Positions 22,614 to 32,995 are shown, counted from the stretch's first letter. The stretch is 64,000 nucleotides of DNA from Diphasiastrum complanatum (GCA_029204225.1 CM055109.1:31905870-31969869), one strand, 5' to 3'. Notes: generated by a model not told the origin, from the letters alone. Numbers and translations: made by a program.

Positions 22614-23219
22614 TCAGACACTTGATTCTTTGCATCTGTGATTGGATAAAATTTTTCTTGCTTTAGCACCTCCAATTGATGGCTTATTAGGAACGTTTTC
22701 TTTTTTCCCTGAGAGTCTGTCACTTTTTTCAATTGTGACATTCCCTTTATGTAGTCCTGCATTTAACAGAACTATTTTCAACCTCCTAATTGCTGCTTTA
22801 GCCACTGACTCTGGTTTATGATTCCATGCTAGTAGAATATGCAGGTAAATTAGTTTTTCAATAATATGAACCTCAGCATGCAATGTGCATATGTGAACAT
22901 ATTTTAATGGAATTGGCAAAACACTTTTCATATTCGGATCTTCAGCTTCTCGTGTTGGGCTAGTGTTTGTTGATCGTCCCAAATTCATATTGTAGGAATC
23001 CTTCATGCAATAAAGACATGAATGCTTTGATGTTGCCCCATGAGAGACATTATACATACATTTTACTGTTTTCAAATCCCCAACAAGGTGCCATTGAATT
23101 TGAAAACTTCCATGGTTTTTGACTGTAAATTTCTCACCCTCCAAATGTCTCTCTATAATCTCGCCGTAGTTTGTTCTTGAAAATATCCATGATAGTATTT
23201 TATGGTCCTCTTTCAAGAC
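22614..23219 (-). pseudogene. FamX-1 core with GDLKTVKCM segment and CxxC pair
   Basis: An exon begins at 23219 after an acceptor (TTTCTCTACAG). It reads VLKEDHKILSWIFSRTNYG, then WHLVGDLKTVKCMYNVSHG, then CLYCMKDSYN, a His/Leu-rich part LKYVHICTLHAEVHIIEKL, and GLHKGNVTIEKSDRLSG with NKPSIGGAKARKIL. The corresponding FamX-2 segment (62375-62630) matches at WHLAVDLKTLKCMYG and CIYCMFES. The CxxC pair may bind zinc. The conserved Asp of GDLK and the His/Glu residues would suit a nuclease or transposase, but this is inference and no catalytic triad is proven. A frame change near 22760 precedes the C-terminal part. Confidence 0.6.
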
Positions 23220-23314
23220 CTGTAGAGAAACAAGTAATGCATCACATGTCAATAAAAACTGGCAAGGTATGAATTGTTAATATAGATATTCTAAATGAAA
23301 ATTGAAATGTATAC
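23220..23314 (-). other. FamX-1 intron, absent from FamX-2
   Basis: On the minus strand the coding text CCAA is followed by GTATAC, and 95 bp later by TTTCTCTACAG before VLKEDH. In FamX-2 the same junction (62374/62375, AAFE|VPKE) is continuous, so the interval behaves as a bona fide GT..AG intron. Confidence 0.6.
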
Positions 23315-23971
23315 TTGGAATGCCGCCAACCACCATATGTGATTTTTCGATTGAACACTAAACGTTTGATCATCTGTATCTGAAATTTTGTTCATCAAAG
23401 TAACACTCACACGTTCCAACTTCTGACCCTTGATGATTTCAGATTCATCCAATTTTATTACAATAATGATCTTTCCATTTACTTGATGTTCGTCTAGTTT
23501 ATAGAATCAAATAATGTATTTTAGAACATTTTTAATATCAAGGAAAATATTATTGCAATCGTTGTAATTGAGCTCACCATATTCTGATTTGTATAATTCA
23601 GTTATATGAAGTGGTTGGCCAATCACTTTGAACATTCCATCATTATAAAAATTTCTAGCTAATCTTACCCGATATGGACGCGGAAGATTAATTTCTTCAC
23701 CATCACTTGGGAATAAGCTTCTTTAACTATTCTAAGAAAAGTAGAATAAGCATTTCTGCTAATTCCAGATACATCACATGCACCTTATATCACATTCACA
23801 TCCAAGTATGATTGAACCTTAATCAAAACAGTCTCTACAATTTCATTTTACATTTTTTCAAATCGAGCATTTTTTATCATTTCCTTTGCTGACTTTCTTG
23901 GTAAAACATGACTTAAAGATGATCCAATGCATGAATGTTGTGTTAAATAGTTCTTTGCCACCAAACATGAT
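23315..23971 (-). pseudogene. FamX-1 middle part
   Basis: An exon-like stretch starts at 23971 after TGTGTTGCAG. It reads SCLVAKNYLTQHSCIGSSL, ARFEKM, a TAA, then VETVLIKVQSYLDVNVI, another TAA, then ACDVSGISRNAYSTFLRIV. Shifting frame, it continues PRPYRVRLARNFYNDGMF, YGELNYNDCNNIFLD, IIIVIKLDESEIIKGQKLE and TFSVQSKNHIWWLAAFQ. The last three blocks align with FamX-2 (NNIFLD, VISVIKLEEAEIVKGRKLE, EFSVQSENHIW). Two in-frame TAA codons and one frame change show decay. The role is unknown. Confidence 0.55.
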
Positions 23972-24113
23972 CTGCAACACACATATGAAACTCAAATTAT
24001 ATTTCATAAATAAATAATCCATGTTATCAAGTGCAAATCAAACTTAAATGACATATACAAATCAAATAAACAATTTAGATGACAACATACTTGAATGTTC
24101 GGATTCTTTTTTT

Positions 24114-24599
24114 TTAATTGCCGCTATGTGTAGATAGGTCATCAATATTCTTCATCGGTACTCTCTTTCTTTTCCTCTTCATCATTGCCTTATTGATAAC
24201 TTTTAGATCAACCGCAGATTTTAAACTCTCGGATCGCAACTTTTCCATGGATTCTAACATTTCTTGGTTTGATCCTCGAAGAGTAGTGACAGTAGCATTC
24301 AACTCTGACATAACATTCTTGAGTGCATTGTTTTCAGCACTAGTGTGTTGCACATAATGAAGCAATTGTTGATTTGCACGTTGCAATTGTTGATTAGCAA
24401 ATTGTTGATTCAGACAAGATATGCTATGCATTCCAATATCTCGCAACCTTTGACAATATCCAAGTAATCCGCTATTTCCTTCACATACATATCTGAGAAG
24501 ATGAGTTACGGACTTAAAATCTGGACACAAATTGGTAGCTGAATCATTATGATAAATTGACCCATCCACCCACAAATCTAGATTCATATGATTATTCAT
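24114..24599 (-). CDS. FamX-1 N-terminal part with coiled coil and basic NLS-like run
   Basis: An open frame of 161 codons from ATG 24599 begins MNNHMNLDLWVDGSIYHND. Its first 50 residues contain LWVDGS, LLRYV and NSGLLGYCQ, matching FamX-2 (LWVRGD, LLKFI, GNGLLGYCQ at about 61145-61280). Residues about 60-130 are rich in Leu, Gln, Asn and Glu in a heptad-like pattern (LNQQFANQQLQRANQQLL), predicting a coiled coil and so oligomerisation. Near residue 140 is KRKRKRVP, a likely nuclear localisation signal. A possible donor GTATG lies at about 24092, but a TAA precedes it. The order N-terminal module, coiled coil, NLS, core fits a DNA-acting nuclear protein. The function is not identified. Confidence 0.55.
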   Translation of the reverse strand: MNNHMNLDLWVDGSIYHNDSATNLCPDFKSVTHLLRYVCEGNSGLLGYCQRLRDIGMHSISCLNQQFANQQLQRANQQLLHYVQHTSAENNALKNVMSELNATVTTLRGSNQEMLESMEKLRSESLKSAVDLKVINKAMMKRKRKRVPMKNIDDLSTHSGN

Positions 24600-24609
24600 T
24601 CAAATTGAA

Positions 24610-25088
24610 CATTGCCATTGTTAAAGCTACAATCATTAAATGAATCTACCTACAGTAAATCAATATGAATAGATCTAGCATTCCGTACTTTTGTAGTGTT
24701 TATGTCGCATTGAAAAATCGTCCCGCCTCATATTTCACTATAAGCATACAGTGATTTCAAAAGTTTTGCCTCTCCCGCTTCAATTTTTGCATTGAACACA
24801 CCAAGATTTTGAGTCTTAAAGCTCTGGTCCCGAATTTGGGAACGAGCATGAAGAGAAGTTATTACATCTCATGCTAAACTAACTATTGTCTGAAGTTAAC
24901 CATACTAGTTAAACGTCGGGCAAGGCCAAAAACTTGAAAAACGACTACCAAAAGCTACCGATTTGCATTCTCTCTCTACATAACCTCTCTCTAAAGTGAA
25001 ATTTCTTAAAGGGCCCATTTTGAGCCCATATTTCTCCTAATGTTAGAATACCAACTGGTTTTGCCCATTCACTATGGGCATCATTCAC
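24610..25088. promoter_or_regulatory. Candidate FamX-1 promoter region
   Basis: The stretch upstream of FamX-1 has no coding text. On the minus strand it contains CTCAAAATGGGCCCTTT (about 25030-25010), a TGGGCC site-II-like word common in plant promoters, and GGCGGGAC (24730-24723), an E2F-like word. A very similar AACTCAAAATGGGCCCTTT occurs at 51795-51813. Whether these are promoter elements or element termini is unresolved. Confidence 0.3.
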
Positions 25089-25406
25089 AGTGGATGGAAA
25101 GTTGCAAGGTCTCAAGTCTCATGATTGGCTAAATATGATTCAGTTCATCAATCCATTGTCAATTCGCGGGTGCTTGTCAAAAGATATTTGTGAGACCATA
25201 TACAAACTACCAATCATTGTCAGGTATTTACATGTACTTGGTGCATCTTTTTATTTAATATATATAGATTGAAAATTCAAATAGACATAAAATGAATTGA
25301 ATATATCGCAGATGGATATGTTCAAAAGAAATTCGTGAGCTAGATCTTCGCAAGAGACATGAGGATATGGTGGAGATGGTGTGCATGTTTGAGAGATATT
25401 ATGGAC
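25089..25406 (+). pseudogene. CACTA-type transposon fragment, DUF4218-like domain
   Basis: The plus-strand exon 25089-25223 reads GKLQGLKSHDWLNMIQFI, NPLSIRGCLSKDICETIYKL and PIIVR. It ends at a donor CAG|GTATTT, and after an 88-bp intron (acceptor TATCGCAG at 25311) it continues WICSKEIRELDLRKRHEDM and VEMVCMFERYYG. The block G-LKSHD-(W/C)-..-LP-.LRG.L with two conserved helices after it is the signature of the DUF4218 region that accompanies CACTA (En/Spm) transposases in plants. The fragment stops at 25406, where CopC LTR sequence begins, so the rest was deleted. Confidence 0.7.
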
Positions 25407-25985
25407 TGTCGAATAGTTCATAAAATATTCTGAATTTCTTCTTCAAGCTCAATGTTGTCATCTGTCATAAACAATTTGTGAAACACGAAGTTGAGACAAA
25501 GAGATGGATTGTCACAAATAATTCACAAACAAAATTTATTTGACCCCAGAAATAGAGCATCTATTTGAATATCAACTGTTGTAAATGGTTAGATATCTAT
25601 TGTTACAGAATTAAAAGGCCAAAGGACCTATAAATAAAGCCAAAAGACTTGTTTTGTAGCAATATAAATACATGTGCACTACTTGTTGTAACCCACTCAA
25701 TCAGAGCCACTACAGCGAGATAAGACAACAAGAGATGTATATTGATGATTCAAATTCAGAGTTATAAAATTTGTTTTTGATCAATGGTTTCTTATTGTCT
25801 AAAAATTGTCTTAAGTTGTCTCTTAATTCCACATCTAATTTTCGCATGCATATTCAATCAGAGCTAATATTGTTCTATTAGTACATAAATCAGAAAAAGA
25901 CCCGATTGAAGACACTGATATTAGTTTGATTTATTCAAACTTTCATCGTGTTCTTTGTGGGAGAATAATTACTATTTTTTCTATA
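25407..25985 (+). repeat. CopC 5' LTR, left-truncated
   Basis: This stretch is repeated at 29891-30298 and ends directly before a tRNA-Met primer-binding site. It contains TATAAATA at 25629. It starts at TGTCGAATAG, corresponding to an internal position of the 3' LTR, so its left part is missing. It carries about 204 bp (25558-25761) that the 3' LTR lacks. Confidence 0.8.
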
Positions 25986-25986
25986 G

Positions 25987-25998
25987 TGGTATCAGAGC
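25987..25998 (+). other. CopC primer-binding site, tRNA-iMet type
   Basis: TGGTATCAGAGC is complementary to the 3' end of plant initiator tRNA-Met and lies one base after the LTR end, as in most plant copia elements. A second partial match follows at 26021 (AGTGGTATCAGAGTTTCAG). Confidence 0.9.
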
Positions 25999-26129
25999 AT
26001 ACAGAATTAAAGCTGATACAGTGGTATCAGAGTTTCAGGTTCAAAGCTGATACAATGATATCAAAACGAATTAAAGTCGATACAATGGTATCTTCACACC
26101 CCTCTCAGCATTCTTCATACATCCATTAG

Positions 26130-27065
26130 CAAGCCGCTATATGGAGGTTATCCAGAAAATAGAAGATGTCGTCGGTCAGCAATATTTAGGCTAAGATCAC
26201 TACGATCTTGGATCCAGAAGGTTCAAACTACTTGATTTGAAAATTAAAGACTTCACTCTTATTGAAGGGCGAAGGTCTATGGCAATGGGTAGAACCAATA
26301 GAGGAGAAGCCAGTAGCTACTCCTGGCAAAGAACTTCGAGAATTGAGTTTAAAAAATGACAAAGCTATAGCAATTATTGCGTCTTCAGTGCATGACAATA
26401 TAATGCTAGATCTTACATCAATTTCAAACGCAAAAGATTTATGGGAAGAATTGCAAACCAAGAATGAGACTCGATCTCGTAATCAGGTCATATTCTTGGA
26501 AGACCAATTAACCTACCTACAATGGGACAACAAAGACCTAAACAAATTCATGCGAAAGATAAAAGACTTAATTATTTCCTTGCAGAATTATAGTGCAAAA
26601 AATACAATTTCTAAGAAAAAAAGCTTAGTTATTTTCTTTGAGCCCTAACCAGTTCATTCCACACTACTCGACTCTTATTGGCGAAAGATGCGACAATGAC
26701 ACTTCAAAAGGCAATAGACGGAGTTAAAGAGGAAGTAGAAGCTCGTGAACACTATCACAACAATGGTGATTCTGAAAATGCTCTATTTACTTAGAAAAAT
26801 AAATCTTCAAAGAAGTCTAAGTTTAAAAGGGAGTCATCTAAAAAGAATGAGTCTAAGACAAATGAACAACAATCTGAAAAACAATAGAAGAATTCTGGTG
26901 ATAAGAAGATCTGCAACAGATGCAGAAGATTAGGTCACACAAAAGAAAAGTGTTGGTTAAATCCAAAGATTAAATGCATTCATTGTCATAAACGGGGTCA
27001 TGCAGCAGTAGACTGTTATCAAAATCCCAGAAACAAAAAAAAGCAGAATCAAAGCGAACCTTTTG
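26130..27065 (+). pseudogene. CopC Gag with two zinc knuckles
   Basis: Readings give LLLKGEGLWQWVEPIEE (26255-26310), ATPGKELRELSLKNDKAI, LWEELQTKNETRSRNQV, LEDQLTYLQWDNKDLNKF (UBN2-type copia Gag core), then after several frame breaks the knuckles CNRCRRLGHTKEKC (26911-26952) and CIHCHKRGHAAVDC (26974-27015). The element RNA would be packaged by this Gag. The related CopJ Gag (59000-59595) shares QWDDKDL and KDPKMT. Stops at 26648 and 26886 show decay. Confidence 0.8.
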
Positions 27066-27836
27066 AGTGGTATACTTTATACGTACTAAATTTGAAGCTT
27101 TTGAGAAATTCGTTGAGTATACGAATTGGGCTGAGAAATAGACAGGCAATAAGCTGAAGCAAATTCGCACAGATCATGGAGGTGAGTACATTTCCAACAA
27201 ATTTAAGCTTACAGTACTGATCAATGTATTATGCACACGAAGACTGCATTTTACACACCTCAGCACAATGGAATAGCTGAACGAAAAAATCGTACACTTA
27301 TGGAAGCTGCTAGGTGTATGATGATGGCTCATGCGAAAGCACAAAAATAGTTGTGGGCAGAAGTCGTGGCTACACCAAATTATCTTTAGAATCGTATTCT
27401 GAAATCTCAAATACTGGATAAAACTCCTCATGAGATGTGGTGGAAGTTGAAGCCAAATCTAGCACACATTTGGACACTCGGATGCGCAGTGTATATGCAC
27501 ATACTAGATAAGCTAAAAGAGAAACTCAATGAAAAAACAAAACTAGGTTTTCTGGTAGGATTCGAGTTACATTCATCATATTATCGTGTCTATGTACTGG
27601 AAACTGGCAAGATAAAAGTTGTTCAAGATATTAAATTTGATGAGACGAAATATATAGTAGACAATGATCTAGTCAACTATGAAATTCTCAAAAACTATTC
27701 TGAGCTACCAACGACGATCGAAGTAAAACAAGCAGAAGATGAAAGAGAATTATCAGATTCAGAGGGAGGTCAAGATCGAGTACCTGACAGACTCGAATCG
27801 CCAGCTCAAATTCTAGCAAAAAAACTTGAATCATAA
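27066..27836 (+). pseudogene. CopC integrase, N-terminus and protease deleted
   Basis: The Gag tail is followed directly by YTRTKFEAFEKFVEY-like text and LKQIRTDHGGEYISNKFK (27150-27205), the second catalytic Asp block of copia integrase. The catalytic Glu block NGIAERKNRTLMEAAR follows (27270-27315). The C-terminal part reads HIWTLGCAVYMHILDKLK and VVQDIKFDETKY. Protease, the HHCC zinc domain and the first Asp block are missing, so a deletion joins Gag to mid-integrase at about 27065. Stops at 27349 and 27386 (TAG where relatives have Gln) also interrupt it. Confidence 0.85.
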
Positions 27837-29544
27837 TCAAACTTGAAACCTACGGAATCAAACTCAAAACCACTTGTGAGAAGATCTGACAGACAACGAA
27901 AACCACCAGAAAGATATGGTCATAATGTTCTTAATACAGCCATCAAATTTTGTGGTTTCTCTGAGAAACTTCAAATATTCGAGAAAGCTATTAATGGACC
28001 AGATAAAGATCGTTGGATTCAGGCAATGGAGGTCGAAATGTCATCCATGTATAAGAACAATGTATGGACACTTGCACCTATTCCTGATGGAAGAAAATCA
28101 GTCAAATGCAAGTGGATCTACAAGATCAAAATAGGTCTTGATGGAGAAAACATCATATACAAAGCAAGGTTAGTTGCTAAAGGATTTTCATAGAACTATG
28201 GAATCAACTACACTGATACTTTCTCACCGGTAGCCAAACATATATCAACTCACTTGTTATTCACTTATGTAGTGGCTGATGATCTGAAAATCCATATTGT
28301 GGATGAGAATACTGCTTTTTTGTACACAGAATTGGAAGAAGAATTATTCATGGACCAACCACTTGGTTTTGTAAGCCAAGAATATCCAGAATACGGATGT
28401 CACATGAATAAAAGCATTTATGGTCTGAAACAAGCAGCCAGACATTGGTATAGAAAGAAGGACCAACCACTACGTTCCTTAGGCTTCAAACCTCTATTTG
28501 CTGAATGAAATGTCTATATCAAACATGTCCAAAATGAAATAATCGTTCTAGCTGTTTATGTTGATGACAAACTTATCTTCTCAAGAAGAGATAAATTAAT
28601 TTCAGATCTCAAAAGAGACATTTCTATAATATTTGAGATCGCTGACTTAGGAGAAGCTAAAATCTATCTAGGCTTGCAGATCGTGAGAGACTTTGAAGGT
28701 GGTAAGTTGTATCTTTACCAACAAAAGTACACTCAAAAGATCATTGAAGACTTCAACATGATCGAATGCAAAGGTGTGCATACTCCCATGATACTTGGAA
28801 CAATATTGAGCAAGGCAGCTTGTCCGCAGACTCTTGAGGAAGATGAACGAATGGCCAAAACACCCTATCGTAGGCTGATTGGATCATTGTTATATCTAGC
28901 AAACAACACTAGACTTGAGATAGCATTTGTAGTATACAGGTTGAGCCAATATAATCAGAACCCAGGATCATTGCATTGGAAGTTAGCAAAGAGAGTACTA
29001 CAATATCTCTAGAAAACAAAAGACTATGGATTGTGTTTTTTGAAGGAAGCTAGATTTCACATCAAATTTTACAGTGACGCAAGCTGGACATCCATGAAGG
29101 ATGATAGCAAAAGTATTTCAAGAGGTTGTACTCTAGCATCTGGCGTAGCCATACTTTGGATAAGCAAGAAGCAAACAACAGTAGTTCAATCTTCCCGTGA
29201 AGCCGAATATGTAGCAGCAGCCAAGATGGCAAACGAGCTGATCTGGGTCAAACAGATGTTGGAAGGATTTGATGAATCTATTTTTGAACCTTATGTCTTG
29301 TTAATGGATAACAATTTCGGCAATCTATCTTACAAAAGATCTTGTATTTCATTCAAAAATGAAGCACATAGCTATCAAGTATCATGTAATTTGGGACTTA
29401 TTCAAGAAGAAGATATTGAAGACAATTTTCATACCCACAAAGGAAATGATAGTTGATATCTTTACGAAGCCACTCAGTAAGGCTATGTTTGAGAAACAGT
29501 GAAGAAGATTGGGGTTAATCCAACTGCCCACTTTGAGAGAGAGC
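27837..29544 (+). pseudogene. CopC reverse transcriptase and RNase H
   Basis: After the Pro/Ser-poor hinge (VRRSDRQRKPPERYG), RT reads WIQAMEVEMSSMYKNNVWTL, KCKWIYKIK, YKARLVAKGFS, YTDTFSPVAK, ELEEELFMDQPLGFV and SIYGLKQAARHWY. The catalytic box is YVDDKLIFS (about 28558-28585, Lys in place of the usual hydrophobic residue), followed by DLGEAKIYLGLQI, RRLIGSLLYL, and HWKLAKRVLQYL. RNase H follows with KFYSDASWTS (29065-29095), SREAEYVAAAK (29195) and LLMDNNFG. Stops at 28192, 28507 and 29011 interrupt it. Confidence 0.9.
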
Positions 29545-30298
29545 TGTAAAACACCCGATCAGACAAATCTCGATTCTACTAACAAAGTACACAATTTACT
29601 TGACAAAGAATGGGAAAGAAATGAACGTGAACTCAAAACATTTATATTCGTGACCAACTCAAAAGATTCACAAAGGATTTGCGAAATTTATCTTGCAATC
29701 AATTCGAAAGATTTGCTAAAGATTTGCAAAACACTTTTTTGTAGCAACTCATGGTTTTTCTTGTTGAAGCTTGAAAGATTCGCGGACAAAATCTTGTTGC
29801 GAAACATTCTGTTTCTTGTTCAAACCTCAGATGTTGTAAAATTGGAGTGAGCAATTCACAAAATCTTCTGGATTCTTCCTCAAGCTCACTTGTCGAGAAC
29901 AGTTCACAAAATATTCTGAATTTTTTCTTCAAGCTCAATGTTCTCATCTGTCGCGAACAATTCGTGAAAGACGAAAATGTCGCGAACAATTCGTGAAACA
30001 CGAAGCTGAGACAAAGAGATGGACTGTCGCAAATAATTCGCAAACAAAATTCATTCGACCTTGGAAACAGAGTTTTATAAAAATTTATTTTTGATCACTA
30101 GTTTCTTATTGTCTAAAAATTGTCTTAAGTTGTCTCTTAATTCTGCATATAATTTCCGTATGCATATAATCAAAACTAATACTGTTTAATTAGTACATAG
30201 ATCTAAAAAAAAGCCCGATTAAAGACACTGATATTAGTTTGATTTATTCAATTTCTCATCGTGTTCTCTATGAAAGAATAATTACTATTTTTTCTACA
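29545..30298 (+). repeat. CopC 3' LTR, with internal deletion
   Basis: A purine tract GAGAGAGAGC precedes TGTAAAACACCC at 29545, a typical LTR start, and the LTR ends ...TTTCTACA at 30298. The right part (29891-30298) aligns with 25407-25985. Relative to the 5' LTR it lacks about 204 bp between two AGAG words, including the TATA box. Internal near-repeats (GCGAACAATTCGTGAAA twice at 29950-30005) show small tandem duplications. Confidence 0.75.
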
Positions 30299-31560
30299 GA
30301 CAATTCATCGCATTCAATCGAAGGTGAAGAAACAGTCAGAGTTGAGTTCAAAAGAGGTGAAGTCAAGTTGTTGTCCAACGTTCTTCACGTTCCAAATCTG
30401 ACCAAGGCTCTCAGTTAGCAGAATCACCGATTCAGGTAGGAGGGTCAAATTCGATACAAAAGGCACAATTCTTGACAAATCTCGAAAGGTTCTAGCCTAC
30501 GGAGAAGAAGAAGCGACTATCTGTACAAACTCAGCCATTGCTATTCTTCTACCAGTCAAGATCTTCACACAACCACTTTTGAATCAATTGATATGTTGTT
30601 GCATTTCAGACTTGGCCATCTTAACTACAATGGTATTTAGCAAATGTCAGCTCAAAGTCTAGTACAAGACCTGTCTTCAGTCAACAAGCCAACTTCTCCA
30701 TGCGAAAGCTGTATTATTAGCAAGCATGCAAGGAGTCCCTTAAGCTCAGACTCAGTTCACACATCCAAGGGCTTGCTTGACCTTGTACATAGCTTCATTT
30801 GTGGCCTGATGCAGACTACTTCCACAGGGGGATCTCGCTATTTCCTAACCTTCATCGACGACTTCTCTCGAAGGACTGCAACCTACTATCTAAAGAAGAA
30901 ATCCGAACCATTCAAGTTCTTCATGCAGTTCAAGGCATCTATAAAGAACTAGACCCATAGGAAGATCAAGGCTCTATGCACAGATGGAGGGGGAGAGTAC
31001 ATCTCCACAGAATTCAAGGAGTTCTGCAAGGCCAACGAGATACTTCAACAGTACACAACCAACTACTCACCTCAGTCCAATGGTGTAGTTGAGCGAAAGA
31101 ACCAGACACTCATCTAGAGTGCTAAGAGCATGATGACTTATGTCTCTCTTCCAAAGAAATGCTGGGCAGAAGCTGTTACTACAGCTTCCTATTTACAGAA
31201 TCGATCCATCACCAAAGACCTAAATGGCAAGACATCTTATGAGGTTTGGACAGGATCAAAACCATCACTCAAACATATTCGAGTGTTTGGATGCATTGTT
31301 TTCGTTCAGATCCTTGAGGATCTAAGAAGAAAGCTGGATGATAAGAGCAGGAAGATGATCTTCATCGACTATTCCCCAAATCACAAGGCATACAAGCTCT
31401 ACAATTTGGATACTGAGAAGGCATTCACTAGTAGAGAAGTCATTTTTGTGGAAGACTAGTTTATCGACCACAAAGGGAAAGCTGCTGATAATTTGGACTC
31501 ATGGATTGAACAACCAATCAATACTGATCTAGAGAGTCAATTGTAGAATCTCGATGCTGA
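30299..31560 (+). pseudogene. CopD gag-pre-integrase and integrase, 5' part of element missing
   Basis: The copia text starts abruptly after the CopC LTR with SSHSIEGEETVRVEFKRG and LSNVLHVPNL (30305-30410), the end of the protease region. It continues with LLHFRLGHLNYNG (30595-30635), CESCIISKHARSPL (the HHCC zinc domain), DLVHSFICGLM (the first Asp of the usual SDICG is replaced by Ser-Phe), ALCTDGGGEYISTEFKEF (second Asp, about 30970-31025) and NGVVERKNQTL (catalytic Glu, about 31080-31115). The rest reads FVQILEDLRRKLDDKS. TAG stops occur at 30949, 31114, 31457 and 31543. Confidence 0.85.
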
Positions 31561-32995
31561 CTCAGACGATGAGTCAGAATCTCCACGAGTCAATGCACAT
31601 CAAGGACCGAAGTTCAACCCAGAAGGTCGAACAGGTCCAGACAGCCTCCATCCAGATTTATGGATGATTCGGCCTGCTACTTCATGCAGGAACCAAACAC
31701 AGTTGCTAAGGCAATGTCTACTCCTGATGTTGGCCAGTGAAAAGCAACGATGTCACCGAATTTGATTCTTTTATGGCAAATCAAACATGGACACTCACTA
31801 AGCTGCCAAAGGATCAAAAACCAATTCCATGCAAATGGGTTCAAGACAAAGTACGACGTTGAAGGAAGGCTAAATCATTACAAGGCCAGGCTAGTCGCCA
31901 AAGGCTTTTCTCATATTCTAGACCTGGATTATTTGAAAACCTTCAGTCTAGTCGTCAGACATGCATCGATTTGCCTACTCCTCTCCTTTGCAGCCACGAT
32001 AGACCTGAAGTCCACCAGATGGATGTCCAGACCGCTTTCCTCAATGGAACCATTGAAGAGAAAATCTACATGACGCAGCTAGAGGGATACGAACTCAATG
32101 ACAAGCAATAGCACCTTGTATGCAAAATTCACAAGGCGCTCTATGGGCTGAAATAGTCATCCAGAGTCTGGTTCCAGAAGATCAACACATTTCTGATAGA
32201 GAATGGTTTCATTCCAAACTTAGCAGACTCGAATGTCTATTTCAAGTCTGTATCTTCTTCTATCATCATCACTCTCTACATAGATGATACACTTTTATTC
32301 AGTAATAATCTGAATCTGATGAAGGATACAAAATGCATGCTGGCCTAGAAATACAAGATGACTGACATGGGTCTAGCCCACTACTATCTCGAAATCCAAA
32401 TCCAACGAGATCATCCCAGCAGACTAATCTTCATCAATCAGCAATGATATCTCAACAACATGCTGAAAAAGTATGGAATGGCCAACTGCAAACCAACTCA
32501 CTTTCTGCTCGACCCTGGACTAAAGTTATCAAAGGAACAGTTTCCTCAAACTGAGGCAGAAAAGGAGGAGATGAAGCGCTACCAGTTTCAATCCATCATC
32601 GGATCACTGATGTACGCAATGATCTACACGCGACTAGACCTTGCATATTCGAATCCGAATACATAGCTGTCACAAATACAACCAAAGAGGCAATCTTGCT
32701 AAGGCAACTACTTGCAGACCTCAACCTTGCACAAAGACTTACAACAATCTATTGTGATAATCAAAGTACAATAGCACTTTTTCTCAATCCGAGTTTTCAC
32801 TCTCGAAGCAAACATATGGAAATCAAGTATCATTACCTTAGAGAGAAAGTGCACAGTAAGGAAGTAGTATTGATTTTCTGCATAACAAATTACATGGCAG
32901 CAGATTACTTCACAAAGGCTCTATCAAAGGAGCAACATCTCAGATTTAATGATATGTTAAATCTGAAGATCAAAGTTTTTCAGGATCCACATTAA
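31561..32995 (+). pseudogene. CopD reverse transcriptase and truncated RNase H
   Basis: The RT text includes YKARLVAKGFSHILDLDY (31875-31930), GAYRLKSTRWMSRPLSS-like frameshifted text, the catalytic YIDDTLLFS (about 32275-32300), and RDHPSRLIFINQ. It then reads RYQFQSIIGSLMYAMIYTRL (32575-32640). At about 32645 it jumps to FESEYIAVTNTTKEAILL, so about 100 codons of RNase H are deleted. The reading then continues TIYCDNQSTIALFLNPSFH, SRSKHMEIKYHYLREKV, and ends FTKALSKEQHLRFNDML ... QDPH at 32995. Stops at 32110, 32156, 32347 and 32447 also interrupt it. Confidence 0.85.

Noticed and set aside
29699-30043. 114-codon minus-strand ORF
   Set aside because: It lies wholly within the CopC 3' LTR, and the same part of the 5' LTR does not keep the frame.
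15262-32450. Possible alternative genetic code with TAG as Gln
   Set aside because: TAG often stands where relatives have Gln, but the well-kept elements (CopF, CopE) use CAA/CAG normally and have no internal TAG, and TGA and TAA also occur in the dead copies. Methylation decay explains it better.
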